Counted from the stretch's first letter, positions 48,727 to 57,713 are shown. The stretch is 64,000 nt of DNA from CAWATZ01 sp963784995 (GCA_963784995.1 CAWATZ010000006.1:1054001-1118000), one strand, 5' to 3'. The notes: a model not told the origin generated them from the sequence alone. Made by a program: numbers and translations.

Positions 48727-49611
48727 ATGCGTCTTGCCCCCTGCTTCCTGCTCCTTGCCGCCTTGCTGCCCGCCGCCGAGCCGGAGAAGCCCCGGCTGCT
48801 CAAGCCGACCAACCTCAGCGTCAACACCAAGCACGACGAGGATGATCCGTTCCTGACCAGCAACGGGCTGCGGCTTTACTACTCCAGCAACGCCGAGGGC
48901 AAGTTTGACATCTGGTCCTCGGTCCGGAGCAGCACCAATCAGAACTGGAAACCCGGCAAGCTGATGGACGATACCTCGGTGATCCGCACCAAGGTCGATG
49001 ATCGCAGCGTCTTCGCCACCCTGGAGGGGCGAACGCCGCAGTTCCTCTACTACGCCAGCAAAAAGGACAAGGACAAAAACGCCAGCTTCGACATCTACGT
49101 CGCCTTCAAGCCGCTGCCCGGGCCCGACAAGGTCTTCACCGAGCCGCGGGCGCTCATCAACGTCAACACTCCCGCCGACGAGCTGCATCCCTGGCTCAGC
49201 GACGACGGCAAGAAGCTCTACTTCAGCCGGAAGACGAAAGAGGGCTGGCGGGTCTGCGTCGCCGAGCGCAAGGACGCGGCCGGCCCCGACGGCTTCGAGG
49301 AGCCGACCGTCCTCGACCTGCCGCCCGGCTTCCACCACCCGACGCTGACCCGGGATGGGCGCAAGATGTACCTGCAAGGGCCGCTGGAGAAAGACCGCTG
49401 GGGCCTGTTTGTTTCCACGAAGGGGCCAAAGGGCTGGAGCCAACCGGCGGCGCTGGACATGGTCAACCACCGGGAGGCGCCCACCGGGGATCGCTCGCCG
49501 TCGCTGAGCCGGGATGGCACGCTGCTCTACTTCGCCTCGGATCGACCGGGGGGCAAGGGTGGCCTCGATCTGTGGGTGATTCCAACGATCCAGTTGATCC
49601 CGAGGAAGTGA
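48727..49611 (+). CDS. Exported PD40/WD40-like beta-propeller protein
   Basis: 294 aa. Short signal peptide (about 1-17, AALLPAA-EPE). Repeats of the TolB/PD40 type: EDDPFLTSNGLRLYYSS, HPWLSDDGKKLYFS, HPTLTRDGRKMYLQ and SPSLSRDGTLLYFASD, each with DG-x-x-LYF. Such propellers often act as binding scaffolds at the envelope (TolB) or in peptidases; no catalytic residues are seen. ATG 48727 follows GAGGAG. Flanked by two near-identical long hairpins. Confidence 0.82.
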   Translation: MRLAPCFLLLAALLPAAEPEKPRLLKPTNLSVNTKHDEDDPFLTSNGLRLYYSSNAEGKFDIWSSVRSSTNQNWKPGKLMDDTSVIRTKVDDRSVFATLEGRTPQFLYYASKKDKDKNASFDIYVAFKPLPGPDKVFTEPRALINVNTPADELHPWLSDDGKKLYFSRKTKEGWRVCVAERKDAAGPDGFEEPTVLDLPPGFHHPTLTRDGRKMYLQGPLEKDRWGLFVSTKGPKGWSQPAALDMVNHREAPTGDRSPSLSRDGTLLYFASDRPGGKGGLDLWVIPTIQLIPRK

Positions 49612-49651
49612 CGGGACACGACATGAGCGCAAAACCAACGGGCTGACGATT

Positions 49652-49779
49652 CGACCCCTGCCGGCTTGCCCGGCAGGTGAAGGAGGTCTGCGGCTAGAAG
49701 AGAAGTCGCAAAAACATTTTCTTGCCTTCTCTTCTAGCCAGTGACCTCCTTCACCTGCCGGGCAAGCCGGCAGGGGTCG
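49652..49779. repeat. Long hairpin, CGACCCCTGCCGGCTTGCCC family, copy 2
   Basis: About 128 bases, arms nearly identical to copy 1 (48547), differing mainly in the loop. It lies between convergent gene ends (PD40 plus, polysaccharide export minus), fitting a bidirectional terminator. Confidence 0.95.
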
Positions 49780-49801
49780 TGCAAGACCTCGGGCTCCTGC
49801 A

Positions 49802-50707
49802 CTAATGTCCTAGCGGCGGCCCCGCCGGCGGCGTGGCGCTGGGCGGATGCTCCGGCGGCAGCTTGACCGGAATCGGGCAGGCGTGAGCCGGCCGATCACA
49901 CGCGCCACAGCGCATCTTGGCCGCTTTCTTTTCGTCCTTCATGGACCGCGTCGGGACGTAAATCCGATCGCCGGGCATCAGCTGATAATTGGTCGAGGTG
50001 TCGCCGACCTCCGTGATGTCGTACCAGCAGATCGGCAACACTTGCCGGCAGCTCTCCGGTGTTGTCGGCCGGGTCAGGATGATGTTGTACCGCGAGGCGC
50101 GATCGTGCAGCCCGCCCGCGGCCAGGATGCCGTCCAGGACGGTCTCCCGGCCCTGCAAGGGGAACGCTCCCGGATTGTTGACCTCACCCAGAACGTAATA
50201 CACCTTGCTGTTGCGCTGCGTGACGCGCACACGGATGAAGCCGGGATCGCAATGGGTCTGAGCCTGGACGGCGGCGCGGATCATCGCCTGGATCTCCGGA
50301 ATGGTCTTGCCGGCCACGAACAACTGACCGTAGACCCCCAGGTTGATGGTCCCATCCGGCATGATCGGCTCATCGGGCGGCAGGACGACAGGAGGCGGCG
50401 GCAGCTTGTCGGGTGGAACTTCGCCCACCACGATGATCCTTGCGCCGTGCTGGCACTCGACCCCCAGCACGTCTCCGGGCTCGGCTCGGAACGGCGGCAG
50501 CGGCCGCTTGTCCAGCTCCCGGGGCAGGTCCAGCGGGCTGTCTTTCTGCAACACCGCCGCGGCCTTCGGACTGATGACGTGGCCTTCCGGAAAGAGCGTG
50601 AAGCGATACGTCCCGGTGGGCGTGGCCGTGCAGCCGGCCAGCAGGAGGTCCAGGTAAAGGGCGCACCTTGCCAGGATTAGCAACGGGGATCGCCTTTGAC
50701 CTTCCAT
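49802..50707 (-). CDS. Polysaccharide export (Wza-like) outer-membrane lipoprotein
   Basis: 301 aa. Lipobox LLAGC with Cys26. A Poly_export domain follows (about 70-165; FRAEPGDVLGVE, PDGTINLGVYGQLFVAGKT), then an SLBB-type segment (about 175-250; YVLGEVNNPGAFPL, LTRPTTPESC, MPGDRIYVPTRS). The Cys/Pro-rich tail CGACDRPAHACP could bind metal or crosslink. Wza-type proteins form the channel for polysaccharide or protein-associated polymers across the outer membrane. ATG 50707 follows AGGGAAGGTG. Downstream of the AsmA-like gene by 89 bases, probably one unit. Confidence 0.88.
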   Translation of the reverse strand: MEGQRRSPLLILARCALYLDLLLAGCTATPTGTYRFTLFPEGHVISPKAAAVLQKDSPLDLPRELDKRPLPPFRAEPGDVLGVECQHGARIIVVGEVPPDKLPPPPVVLPPDEPIMPDGTINLGVYGQLFVAGKTIPEIQAMIRAAVQAQTHCDPGFIRVRVTQRNSKVYYVLGEVNNPGAFPLQGRETVLDGILAAGGLHDRASRYNIILTRPTTPESCRQVLPICWYDITEVGDTSTNYQLMPGDRIYVPTRSMKDEKKAAKMRCGACDRPAHACPIPVKLPPEHPPSATPPAGPPLGH

Positions 50708-50796
50708 CGGCACCTTCCCTGGGCAACGCCTTGCTTTCTCCCTGCTGGCATTATCGGCAAATCCGGTAAGAAAGGTGCAATCGAACCATGCTTCGG

Positions 50797-53700
50797 TTAC
50801 TGGAACAGCAGCCGAAACGGCTGCAACTGAATGTCAGGTCTCTGGTAAGTGCCGGTAATGCGCAGATGAAGGGCCCGACTATCGACGTTGGCTCCCAGGT
50901 CGAGCCGGCCGGCCGGGATGGTCACACTCCCCCGCAGAAACAGATGGAGCAGCGCGGATCGCAGGGTAAGCCGTTCGATCCGGAGGACGTCATGAGACAG
51001 GATGGCACGCAGCTGACCTTCGTGAAAAACCGTCACCGCGGTGAGCCCGAAGAGAAATGGGGTCAGCTCGCCAAGCACGGGAAGCTGGAGGGCCTGGGTC
51101 TGATGCAGCGCGGCATTGATCCGGAACGTGAGGTCCCCGAACGAGCGGACGTTGGAGCCGGCAACTTCGATGTCGCCCGAGACCTGTCCGGAAGCGTAAC
51201 GGGTCAGCGAACTGTGGCGGAGCAGCTCCGGGACACCGACCCGGTAGAATTTCACCCGGCCGCTCAGTTGCGAATCGGAACCGAAGGTCAGACGACCCGA
51301 GCCGGCGACCGACCCGGCCAGCAGGTGGGCCGCGCTGTCGTGGACGTTGACCTGGCCCGACTGCTCCAATGGGGACCAGCTGAAATCGACCGGCAGGCGG
51401 CATTGCTGCACGGGGATGCCGTAGACGGTGCCATCGACCAGGGAAACGACGCCGCTGCCGGTCAGCGGCGGTCCGAGCGAACTCTCGAGATGAACCGCAA
51501 GCCGGCCGCGAATCCGGGAGGACCACTCCGGCCAGGGTAGAAGCAGCCTGCCGGAGTCAACGTCGGTCAGCGACAGGGTGAGCCGACCCAGTTCAGCCTG
51601 CTGCAGCTTCATCGCCACCCACAAGCGCAGCTCTCCCCCCAGCTCGCCGGTACGCAGGCCCAGGCGCAGCTGGTTCCGCTCCAGCACCAGCCAGCCGGGA
51701 AGATCGGCTTCGGTGAAAAAGGTTTCCCGCCAGCGGAGATCGTGAAGCGTGAAGCTGCCGCGACCCGTTGGCAAGCCGTCGGCCTGCTGGCGATAGTTCA
51801 GCTCGGCATCGACGGAGCCCCGCAACGGCCCCAGCCTGGGCTGCAGACCGTACAGGGCCCACACCCGGCTCAGCTCCACGCCTGCCAGCCGGAACCTTCC
51901 CCGGCCCTCGGGCGGTTGCGGGTGGGAAGGCGGAGCAGCGGGCTGGGCCGGCCTGCCGGGCCTGCCCGGCAGCGGCAGCTCACCGTCCAGGTTGAACGTG
52001 CCGCCCAGCGTCTCGCCTTCGAGATGATAGCCGGCGACCTGCTGCTTGTAAGTGACCTGGCCCTCGACGGCCTGGGCGGGAATGCCCTGGATCTTCAGCT
52101 GGGAGGAATGGATCTTCACCTTGCCCGTCCAGATGCGCTCCGCCCCATCCGGGACGGCCGGCGCGTTCGCCTCGACAGAGCCGCTGGCCTTGCCGTCCAG
52201 CCGCACGGGCAGGGCCGGCAGACTTCGGACCAGGCCGCCCAGGTCAATCCCCTTCAGGTCCACCGCAATCGAGCCAGCCTCCGCCCGCTGCAGCGGAATG
52301 GCGGCGGCGCCGGTCACCTCCCCCCGATAGAGGGAAGCACTCAGCTTGGAGAGGGTGAGTTGTTTGGAGTTGCCCTCCCAGTGGAAATCGACCCGGTTCA
52401 CGGTCAGCCGGTCCACGGTCAGCTCACTGGCCCCGGCGTCGCCGCCGGCGGTGACGTCGAAGGGTTTCAGTGTGCCGCTCGCTTTCATCCCGAGATGGAA
52501 CCGGCCCTGGATGGGGATCGGCGGGCGGAGGGCCGGGTGAATCCTTTGCCACAGGGCCAGATCGATGTTCTGGAGATCGAGGTTGGCCTTGCAGCGGTAG
52601 GGCGGCTCCAGGTTCAAACCGCCCGAGCCACTGACCGGCCCGCCTTTGATGGTTCCTTTCAGGTCGGCCACGTCGAACTGCCCCGTCTTCAGCGAAACCC
52701 GGGCGGACAGCGATTCGGAGGCGATGCCAAAGACCTGGAGCTTCTCCGCTTGCAGCGTGGCGTTCGCGACCCAGTCCTTCACCGACTGGAGCCGATTGGC
52801 CGGGGCGCTCACCGTCGCCGTGCCGTTGAAGACGCCCGCGACGTGCTCGGCCGCTCCGGGGACCACACCGGCCAGGCGTGTCAGCGGCAACCGCTGGAGC
52901 GTCAGCCTGGCCGAGAACTGGCCCGGCGGATACAGCTCCACCCGGGAGCTGCCCGTGAAACTCCCCGGAGCAGCGCCGGCGTTCGGCACCTGACCTTTCA
53001 GCTCCTCCAGTTGAAGAACGCCGTTGTCGTACTTGACCCGTGCTGCCACGTTTTCCAGGCGCAGCCGTTCCAGGGTGAACCAGGTCAGTGAGGCGGTCCC
53101 CTGGAGCCGATAGGCTTTCAGGTCGCGAGGCATGTTGGTCGGGATGGCCACTTGCAGATGGAAGGTCAACTGCCCGGCGACGGCAAAGGGCAGCTTGACC
53201 TGCAGTTTTTCCACCAGGGTTGCCAGATCGACCTTGTCCAGGCCGAGTTTGATTTCGAGATAGCTCGGCTGGGGTGGAGGAGCGGGGGGCGGGTCGGCAA
53301 CCAGGAGCGTGCTCAGGGCAGCCAGGGTTTTGGGATCTGTTGTGGTCGCCGCGGTCGGGGACGAGAAGCGAAAACCCTGGCCCGACGGGCGCAAGATCAG
53401 TTCAATCGGCTCGGCAGGGTTGCCGGCGACGCGGGCGTCCTTGATCACCGCCCGGCCCTCGCCGTTGGTTTGCACCCGGCCGTCAGCAACAGTCAGCTCC
53501 AGCTTCGCCTTGCCGTTCAGATGGCCGGTGATCTCTCGGGGCAAACCCCACTTGCGCGGCAGCCGGGCAATGTCGAGGTTGCTGGCCTTGACGTTGAACT
53601 GCATCCGGACAAGCGAGCCGGGGGCGTCAGCCCCCGGATTCTCCCGAGAATCCGGGGGCATCTGGACAAGAGAATCCGGGGGCTGACGCCCCCGGCTCGC

Positions 53701-54639
53701 CTTGCGGAAATCGATCTCGCCACTGGCGCGGACCTCGCCGCCGGCCGTCTCGCCAACGACGTCGTTCAGCTGAACGTGATTGTCCGAGACAACGACCGAG
53801 CCGCGCTCGAACACGGTGCGCAAATCCGCGGACGGAACCTGAACGGCGAGGTTGATTGGCTCGGTGGTCAGGTGGTACTGAATCTTGTGCGAGGGGCCAC
53901 TGACGGTCAGCTGGAAGCGGACCCGGGCGGCCCCAGCGACATCCTTGACCTCGTGCCAGACCGAGGTAGGAACGAACGGCAGGGTTTCGAGCCTGGACTG
54001 GACCAGGGTCAGCCGGGAACAGTTCAGCGTGGCGGAGCCGTGAGCTTGTTCCTGGTTCCAGTCCGCCTGGAGCGTCCATTCCCCCCACGTGGGATCGTCG
54101 ATCTGTCCGGTAACGACCAGCTTGCCGTTCTTGGAATGCATCGCCCCGCTGATGCCGGTAATCTTCAGGGGAGGCCGGCCCTCCTGATCGATGATCAGTT
54201 CGCTTTGCGCTACCTGGACCTTGTCCAGGAGAGAATGCTCGCCCGACTGGTCCGGCAACCGGGTCAGGAGTGTGCCGGTTTTATCGAAGTGCAGTGTGAT
54301 GACGGCCCCGGACACGATCAACCGACGCGGGAAGGCCTCGCCGCGCAGGACGCTCCACAGCGAGACGTCCGTGTGGACCTCCTTGACGACGATCCAGGGT
54401 TGTGCCGTGGACGGATCGCTGTCGGGGGGATAAAGCCTCAGGCCCTCCACGCTGCTGCCGTGCAGACCAACGTCGATCTTGTTGAGCTGGACGGGAGCGC
54501 CAACGGCCTGCGCCAGACGGGCGGCCACCTTCTCGGAAACGTAGTGCGAAGCCAGGAAGCGCCGGCCTACATCAACGATAATAACGCCCAGGATCCCCAA
54601 AACGCCAAGCGTGATGAGGAGACGGCGCAGCCACTTCAT
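50797..54639 (-). CDS. AsmA/TamB-like (DUF3971-type) bridge protein with palindrome-encoded insertion
   Basis: 1280 aa, intact frame. An N-terminal membrane anchor (about 7-25), then beta-strand-rich sequence throughout, the pattern of AsmA-like phospholipid-transfer bridge proteins that span the periplasm. N-terminal motif VGAPVQLNKIDVGLHGSSV is typical. Residues about 314-342 (SRGRQPPDS to APGSL) are encoded by a palindrome at 53613-53700 and are low-complexity compared with their neighbours. ATG 54639 follows GGAGGAAGG. Together with LptD and Wza homologues it implies an outer membrane with its own lipid supply. Confidence 0.82.
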   Translation of the reverse strand: MKWLRRLLITLGVLGILGVIIVDVGRRFLASHYVSEKVAARLAQAVGAPVQLNKIDVGLHGSSVEGLRLYPPDSDPSTAQPWIVVKEVHTDVSLWSVLRGEAFPRRLIVSGAVITLHFDKTGTLLTRLPDQSGEHSLLDKVQVAQSELIIDQEGRPPLKITGISGAMHSKNGKLVVTGQIDDPTWGEWTLQADWNQEQAHGSATLNCSRLTLVQSRLETLPFVPTSVWHEVKDVAGAARVRFQLTVSGPSHKIQYHLTTEPINLAVQVPSADLRTVFERGSVVVSDNHVQLNDVVGETAGGEVRASGEIDFRKASRGRQPPDSLVQMPPDSRENPGADAPGSLVRMQFNVKASNLDIARLPRKWGLPREITGHLNGKAKLELTVADGRVQTNGEGRAVIKDARVAGNPAEPIELILRPSGQGFRFSSPTAATTTDPKTLAALSTLLVADPPPAPPPQPSYLEIKLGLDKVDLATLVEKLQVKLPFAVAGQLTFHLQVAIPTNMPRDLKAYRLQGTASLTWFTLERLRLENVAARVKYDNGVLQLEELKGQVPNAGAAPGSFTGSSRVELYPPGQFSARLTLQRLPLTRLAGVVPGAAEHVAGVFNGTATVSAPANRLQSVKDWVANATLQAEKLQVFGIASESLSARVSLKTGQFDVADLKGTIKGGPVSGSGGLNLEPPYRCKANLDLQNIDLALWQRIHPALRPPIPIQGRFHLGMKASGTLKPFDVTAGGDAGASELTVDRLTVNRVDFHWEGNSKQLTLSKLSASLYRGEVTGAAAIPLQRAEAGSIAVDLKGIDLGGLVRSLPALPVRLDGKASGSVEANAPAVPDGAERIWTGKVKIHSSQLKIQGIPAQAVEGQVTYKQQVAGYHLEGETLGGTFNLDGELPLPGRPGRPAQPAAPPSHPQPPEGRGRFRLAGVELSRVWALYGLQPRLGPLRGSVDAELNYRQQADGLPTGRGSFTLHDLRWRETFFTEADLPGWLVLERNQLRLGLRTGELGGELRLWVAMKLQQAELGRLTLSLTDVDSGRLLLPWPEWSSRIRGRLAVHLESSLGPPLTGSGVVSLVDGTVYGIPVQQCRLPVDFSWSPLEQSGQVNVHDSAAHLLAGSVAGSGRLTFGSDSQLSGRVKFYRVGVPELLRHSSLTRYASGQVSGDIEVAGSNVRSFGDLTFRINAALHQTQALQLPVLGELTPFLFGLTAVTVFHEGQLRAILSHDVLRIERLTLRSALLHLFLRGSVTIPAGRLDLGANVDSRALHLRITGTYQRPDIQLQPFRLLFQ
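53613..53700. repeat. Palindromic element inside the AsmA-like gene
   Basis: 30-base arms (GCGAGCCGGGGGCGTCAGCC and complement) around a 28-base middle, with a partial extra arm copy (GAATCCGGGGGCA) in the loop. It is translated without a stop. Confidence 0.92.
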
Positions 54640-54709
54640 GATGCCTTCCTCCGGCCCGGAACTGCAGTCCCAAGACCCATCGACCAATCAGGAGGCATCA
54701 GTGCAATTG

Positions 54710-54794
54710 ACGGCACGGCGAGCGGCGCGGCGTAAGCCCGCCGGTAGCGGTCTTTCCGACCGGTGGGCTTACGCCGCGCCGCTCGCCGTGCCGT
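54710..54794. repeat. Palindrome, GCGAGCGGCGCGGCGT family, copy 3
   Basis: 36-base arms beginning ACGGCACGGCGAGCGGCGCG, about 13-base loop. Shares its core with copies at 5719 and 24803, with a different flanking extension. Confidence 0.93.
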
Positions 54795-54805
54795 TGGATG
54801 CCTTC

Positions 54806-55327
54806 TTACCCCTCTTCCAGGGACAGCGGCGTGGCCCCCGCGTCGGCAAGAATGCGTTCCGCTTCGGCCAGGCGTGCGGAGGCGTCCGGGCCGTGCTCAT
54901 CCACGGCCACCAGGATCTTGCCGCGTTCCACGGCCTGGTCATAGAAATCGGCAATTTCTTTCTCGAAACCGCGCGTCATCATGGCGCCGCTGAAACTTCC
55001 GGCAAAGGCACCGCCGCCGATCAGAATGGTGCCGTAGGCCAGCAGGCTGGCGCCGCCGGTGACCAGACCCGTGGCAACCAGGGCCAGTCCGCCGATGGCC
55101 GCGCCGACGATGCCGCCGGCCACGATCGCCTCGGGGGTATGCGACCCGGACGGCTCGGGGTGCGGGACGTCGCGGAAAAAGTCTTCCTTGTACTTGTCGG
55201 AGCAAACGACCGCCAGACAATCCTTCGGGAAGCCGGCCTTGAGCAGGTTGTGAACGGCTTGCTCGGCCTGGGCGACCGTGTCATAAAGTCCAATCCGCAC
55301 GGGTGTATCGACAGCAGATTGCGTCAT
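54806..55327 (-). CDS. Stress-type glycine-zipper protein (DUF1269/general stress 17M-like)
   Basis: 173 aa. N-terminal ferredoxin-like part (VRIGLYDTVAQAEQAVHNLLKAGF) typical of general-stress 17M-like proteins, a central very Gly/Ala-rich membrane-like segment (about 67-115; GGIVGAAIGGLALVATGLV), and a C-terminal helix-strand part (ILVAVDEHGPDASARLAEAE). Likely membrane associated; no function is established. ATG 55327 follows GAAGGAGAA. Divergent from the MoaD-like gene. Confidence 0.75.
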   Translation of the reverse strand: MTQSAVDTPVRIGLYDTVAQAEQAVHNLLKAGFPKDCLAVVCSDKYKEDFFRDVPHPEPSGSHTPEAIVAGGIVGAAIGGLALVATGLVTGGASLLAYGTILIGGGAFAGSFSGAMMTRGFEKEIADFYDQAVERGKILVAVDEHGPDASARLAEAERILADAGATPLSLEEG

Positions 55328-55437
55328 GGTGTTCTCCTTCGCGGAAAAGTTGAAGGCAACAACACAAGAGGATGCAACTGTGCGCCGCTCGCTTACCAGC
55401 ACCATCGCTCACCGCTCACCCTTTCATCCGACTGACT

Positions 55438-55466
55438 TTGCACTTTTTCCCTTCTGCCGTTATTGT
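55438..55466 (+). promoter_or_regulatory. Likely promoter of the MoaD/Asp-box pair
   Basis: TTGCAC, 17-base spacer, TATTGT, about 40 bases before ATG 55507. Confidence 0.42.
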
Positions 55467-55506
55467 ATCCCCACCACTACCACCCCCGTCCCTGGAGCAG
55501 GATCTG

Positions 55507-55776
55507 ATGGTCCGCGTCGTCTTCACCCAGAACCTGCAGCGTCACGTGGCCTGTCCGCCGGCCAGCGTGTCGGGCCAGACGGTCCGCGAAGTCCTTGACG
55601 CCGTGTTTGCGAGCCACCCGCGGGTGCGCGGCTACGTCCTCGACGAGCGGAACGAGCTGCGCAAGCACGTGAACGTGTTCGTCAACGGGACCCAGATTCA
55701 GGATCGCACGACCCTCTCGGACCCCGTCCCCGAGGACGGCGAAGTTTACGTCATCCAGGCCCTCTCGGGAGGGTGA
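55507..55776 (+). CDS. MoaD/ThiS-like ubiquitin-fold protein with Gly-Gly end
   Basis: 89 aa, beta-grasp pattern ending in ALSGG, the diglycine tail that MoaD/ThiS proteins need for adenylation and thiocarboxylation. HVNVFVNGTQIQDRTTLSDPVPEDGEVYVIQALSGG-type ending matches the family. No MoaE, ThiG or E1-like gene is nearby. ATG 55507 has GGAG 9 bases upstream. The next gene begins 23 bases later. It could donate sulfur or act as a protein modifier; which one is not decided by sequence. Confidence 0.85.
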   Translation: MVRVVFTQNLQRHVACPPASVSGQTVREVLDAVFASHPRVRGYVLDERNELRKHVNVFVNGTQIQDRTTLSDPVPEDGEVYVIQALSGG

Positions 55777-55799
55777 GAGGGCCAGCACAAGGAGAAAAC

Positions 55800-56909
55800 A
55801 TGAGCCAGCGCATCCTGGTCGCCACGCGAAAGGGTCTGTTCACGGTCAGCGGCGGTGCCGGCCGACGCTGGGCGATCACCCGGACGGCCTTCCTGGGCGA
55901 GAACGTCTCGATGGTCCTGCCCGACGGCCGGGATGGCCTCCTCTATGCGGCCATCGACCACGGCCACTTCGGCTCGAAGCTGCACCGCTCGCCCGATGGC
56001 GGCGAAACCTGGGAGGAATGCGCCGTCCCCGCCTATCCCACCCAGCCGCCGGGGACGGAGGAACGTGATCTGTGGGGCAGGCCGGTCCCGTGGAAGCTGG
56101 TGCGAATCTGGGCGCTGGAGGCGAGTACGCCAAAGGAACCAGGCGTCCTCTGGTGCGGCACCCTCCCCGGCGGGCTGTTCCGCTCGCCGGATCGCGGTTC
56201 CTCGTGGGAGCTGGTGCGCGCGCTGTGGGACCATCCCAGGCGCAAGGAATGGTCCGGCGGCGGCGCCGACCTGCCCGGCATCCACTCGATCTGCGTCCAT
56301 CCGCATGACGGCCGGCACGTCACCGTCGGCATTTCCTGCGGCGGCGTCTGGGGCACCCGCGACGGCGGGGCCAGCTGGTCCTGTCAGGCCGAGGGAATGT
56401 GGGCCGCGTACATGCCTCCCGAGCGCAAGTACGACCCCAACGTCCAGGACCCGCATCGGGTGGTGCAATGCCCGGCCAATCCGGACTATCTCTGGGCCCA
56501 GCACCACAACGGCATCTTCCGCTCGACCAACGGGTCGGCCTCCTGGGAGGACGTGACTGGCATTCAGCCGTCCGTGTTCGGCTTCGCCGTCGCCGTTCAC
56601 CCGGCCGACCCGGCCACGGCCTGGTTTGTGCCGGCGACCAAGGACGAACACCGCATCCCGGTCAATGGCCAGGTGGTCGTCGCCCGGACGCGGGATGGCG
56701 GCAAGACTTCGGAAGTGCTGCGGCGCGGATTGCCGCAGGAACACGCCTATGACATCACCTATCGGCACGCCCTCGACGTGGATGGCCGGGGTCAGTCCCT
56801 CGCCTTCGGCACCACGACGGGCTCGTTCTGGGTCTCGGAGGACCAGGGCGATTCGTGGCAGTGCATCGCGCAGCACTTACCTCCCGTCTACGCGGTGCGT
56901 TTCGCTTGA
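55800..56909 (+). CDS. Asp-box (BNR) beta-propeller protein, sialidase-like fold
   Basis: 369 aa, no signal peptide, so probably cytoplasmic. Six Asp-box type motifs with the S/T-x-D-x-G-x-(S/T)-W pattern (SPDGGETW, SPDRGSSW, TRDGGASW, STNGSASW, TRDGGKTS and SEDQGDSW). The sialidase Arg triad is not evident, so a true exo-sialidase activity is doubtful. ATG 55800 follows AAGGAGAA. Close downstream of the MoaD-like gene, in an arrangement I recall from other bacteria as exo-alpha-sialidase next to MoaD/ThiS; a shared pathway is inferred. Confidence 0.8.
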   Translation: MSQRILVATRKGLFTVSGGAGRRWAITRTAFLGENVSMVLPDGRDGLLYAAIDHGHFGSKLHRSPDGGETWEECAVPAYPTQPPGTEERDLWGRPVPWKLVRIWALEASTPKEPGVLWCGTLPGGLFRSPDRGSSWELVRALWDHPRRKEWSGGGADLPGIHSICVHPHDGRHVTVGISCGGVWGTRDGGASWSCQAEGMWAAYMPPERKYDPNVQDPHRVVQCPANPDYLWAQHHNGIFRSTNGSASWEDVTGIQPSVFGFAVAVHPADPATAWFVPATKDEHRIPVNGQVVVARTRDGGKTSEVLRRGLPQEHAYDITYRHALDVDGRGQSLAFGTTTGSFWVSEDQGDSWQCIAQHLPPVYAVRFA

Positions 56910-56911
56910 GG

Positions 56912-57029
56912 AAACCCGTTAGCCGCGACGCGGAGCCGCGCAGCGGCGCAGCGGAGCGCGTCTTCCCCCGCTCCTGCGGGAGGCTCGACACGCGCTCCGC
57001 TGCGCGGCTCCGCGTCGCGGCTAACGGTT
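56912..57029. repeat. Long palindrome, GTTAGCCGCGACGCGG family, copy 2
   Basis: Arms ACCGTTAGCCGCGACGCGGA (imperfect at the left end) with an inner CGCGCAGCGG section, between the Asp-box and TadE genes. Copy 1 is at 4178. Confidence 0.92.
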
Positions 57030-57040
57030 CGGCCGGAGAT

Positions 57041-57069
57041 TTGACACGCGCCACATTGTGAACTAGAGG
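57041..57069 (+). promoter_or_regulatory. Possible promoter of the tad-like cluster
   Basis: Perfect TTGACA with a 17-base spacer to TAGAGG, 47 bases before ATG 57117. The -10 is weak. Confidence 0.38.
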
Positions 57070-57116
57070 AATAGATAGCCTGAATTGATGGCCTCCCCCT
57101 CGATAGGAATGGATCG

Positions 57117-57704
57117 ATGCGTGTCAACTCTCATCCGGCCCGTTCCGGCCGTGGAACGGGTCGCAAGGACGGCGTGGCCGCGGTGGAATTTGCTTTCTGC
57201 GCACCGCTGATCGTCCTGCTCCTTCTGGGTCTGTGGGAGGTCGGCCGGATCACGGAAGTGCAGAACGTCATGTGGAATTCGGCCCGCGAAGGCGCCCGCG
57301 ACGCCTCCATGGGGCAAGCGAACCTGAATGCCGTGGCCAACAACCTGCTCATCTACCTCCAGGGTGCCGAACCATCGGCCTTCGGATCGGGTCACTCGAC
57401 CAGTCTGATCTCTCCCGTCATCACCTTGCCGGCCAACACGTATGGCTACACCTGCTGGGACAACACCGCCAACGTGGAGCTGTTCACGATGAGCTTCACG
57501 GACATTACCAACACGACCATCACGGACCCGACGGGGATGAGTGAGCTCGATCATTATCAGATCGGCGTGTCGGCGCCGTACAGCAGCTTCGGCTGGCTGC
57601 CAGTTGCCCAGGTCACGGGCACGACCCGGGTCTACGTGACCGTGGACTGGGCCTCGATGGTGGATTACCCGTTCTCGATCACTCCATCCTTGCCGGCTCA
57701 GTAA
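57117..57704 (+). CDS. TadE-like pilus assembly protein
   Basis: 195 aa. A basic N-terminus, then GVAAVEFAFCAPLIVLLLLG (about 19-38), the TadE signature of a Glu-containing N-terminal membrane helix cleaved like pseudopilins, followed by QNVMWNSAREGARDAS. Tad-type minor pseudopilins take part in Flp pili or related surface secretion. First gene of a set with tadE/F- and tadG-like genes. No TadA ATPase or TadZ appears in this window. Confidence 0.85.
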   Translation: MRVNSHPARSGRGTGRKDGVAAVEFAFCAPLIVLLLLGLWEVGRITEVQNVMWNSAREGARDASMGQANLNAVANNLLIYLQGAEPSAFGSGHSTSLISPVITLPANTYGYTCWDNTANVELFTMSFTDITNTTITDPTGMSELDHYQIGVSAPYSSFGWLPVAQVTGTTRVYVTVDWASMVDYPFSITPSLPAQ

Positions 57705-57713
57705 CACCAACAC

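Noticed and set aside
55800..56909. Secreted sialidase
   Set aside because: No signal peptide and no clear sialidase Arg triad; only the Asp-box fold is supported.
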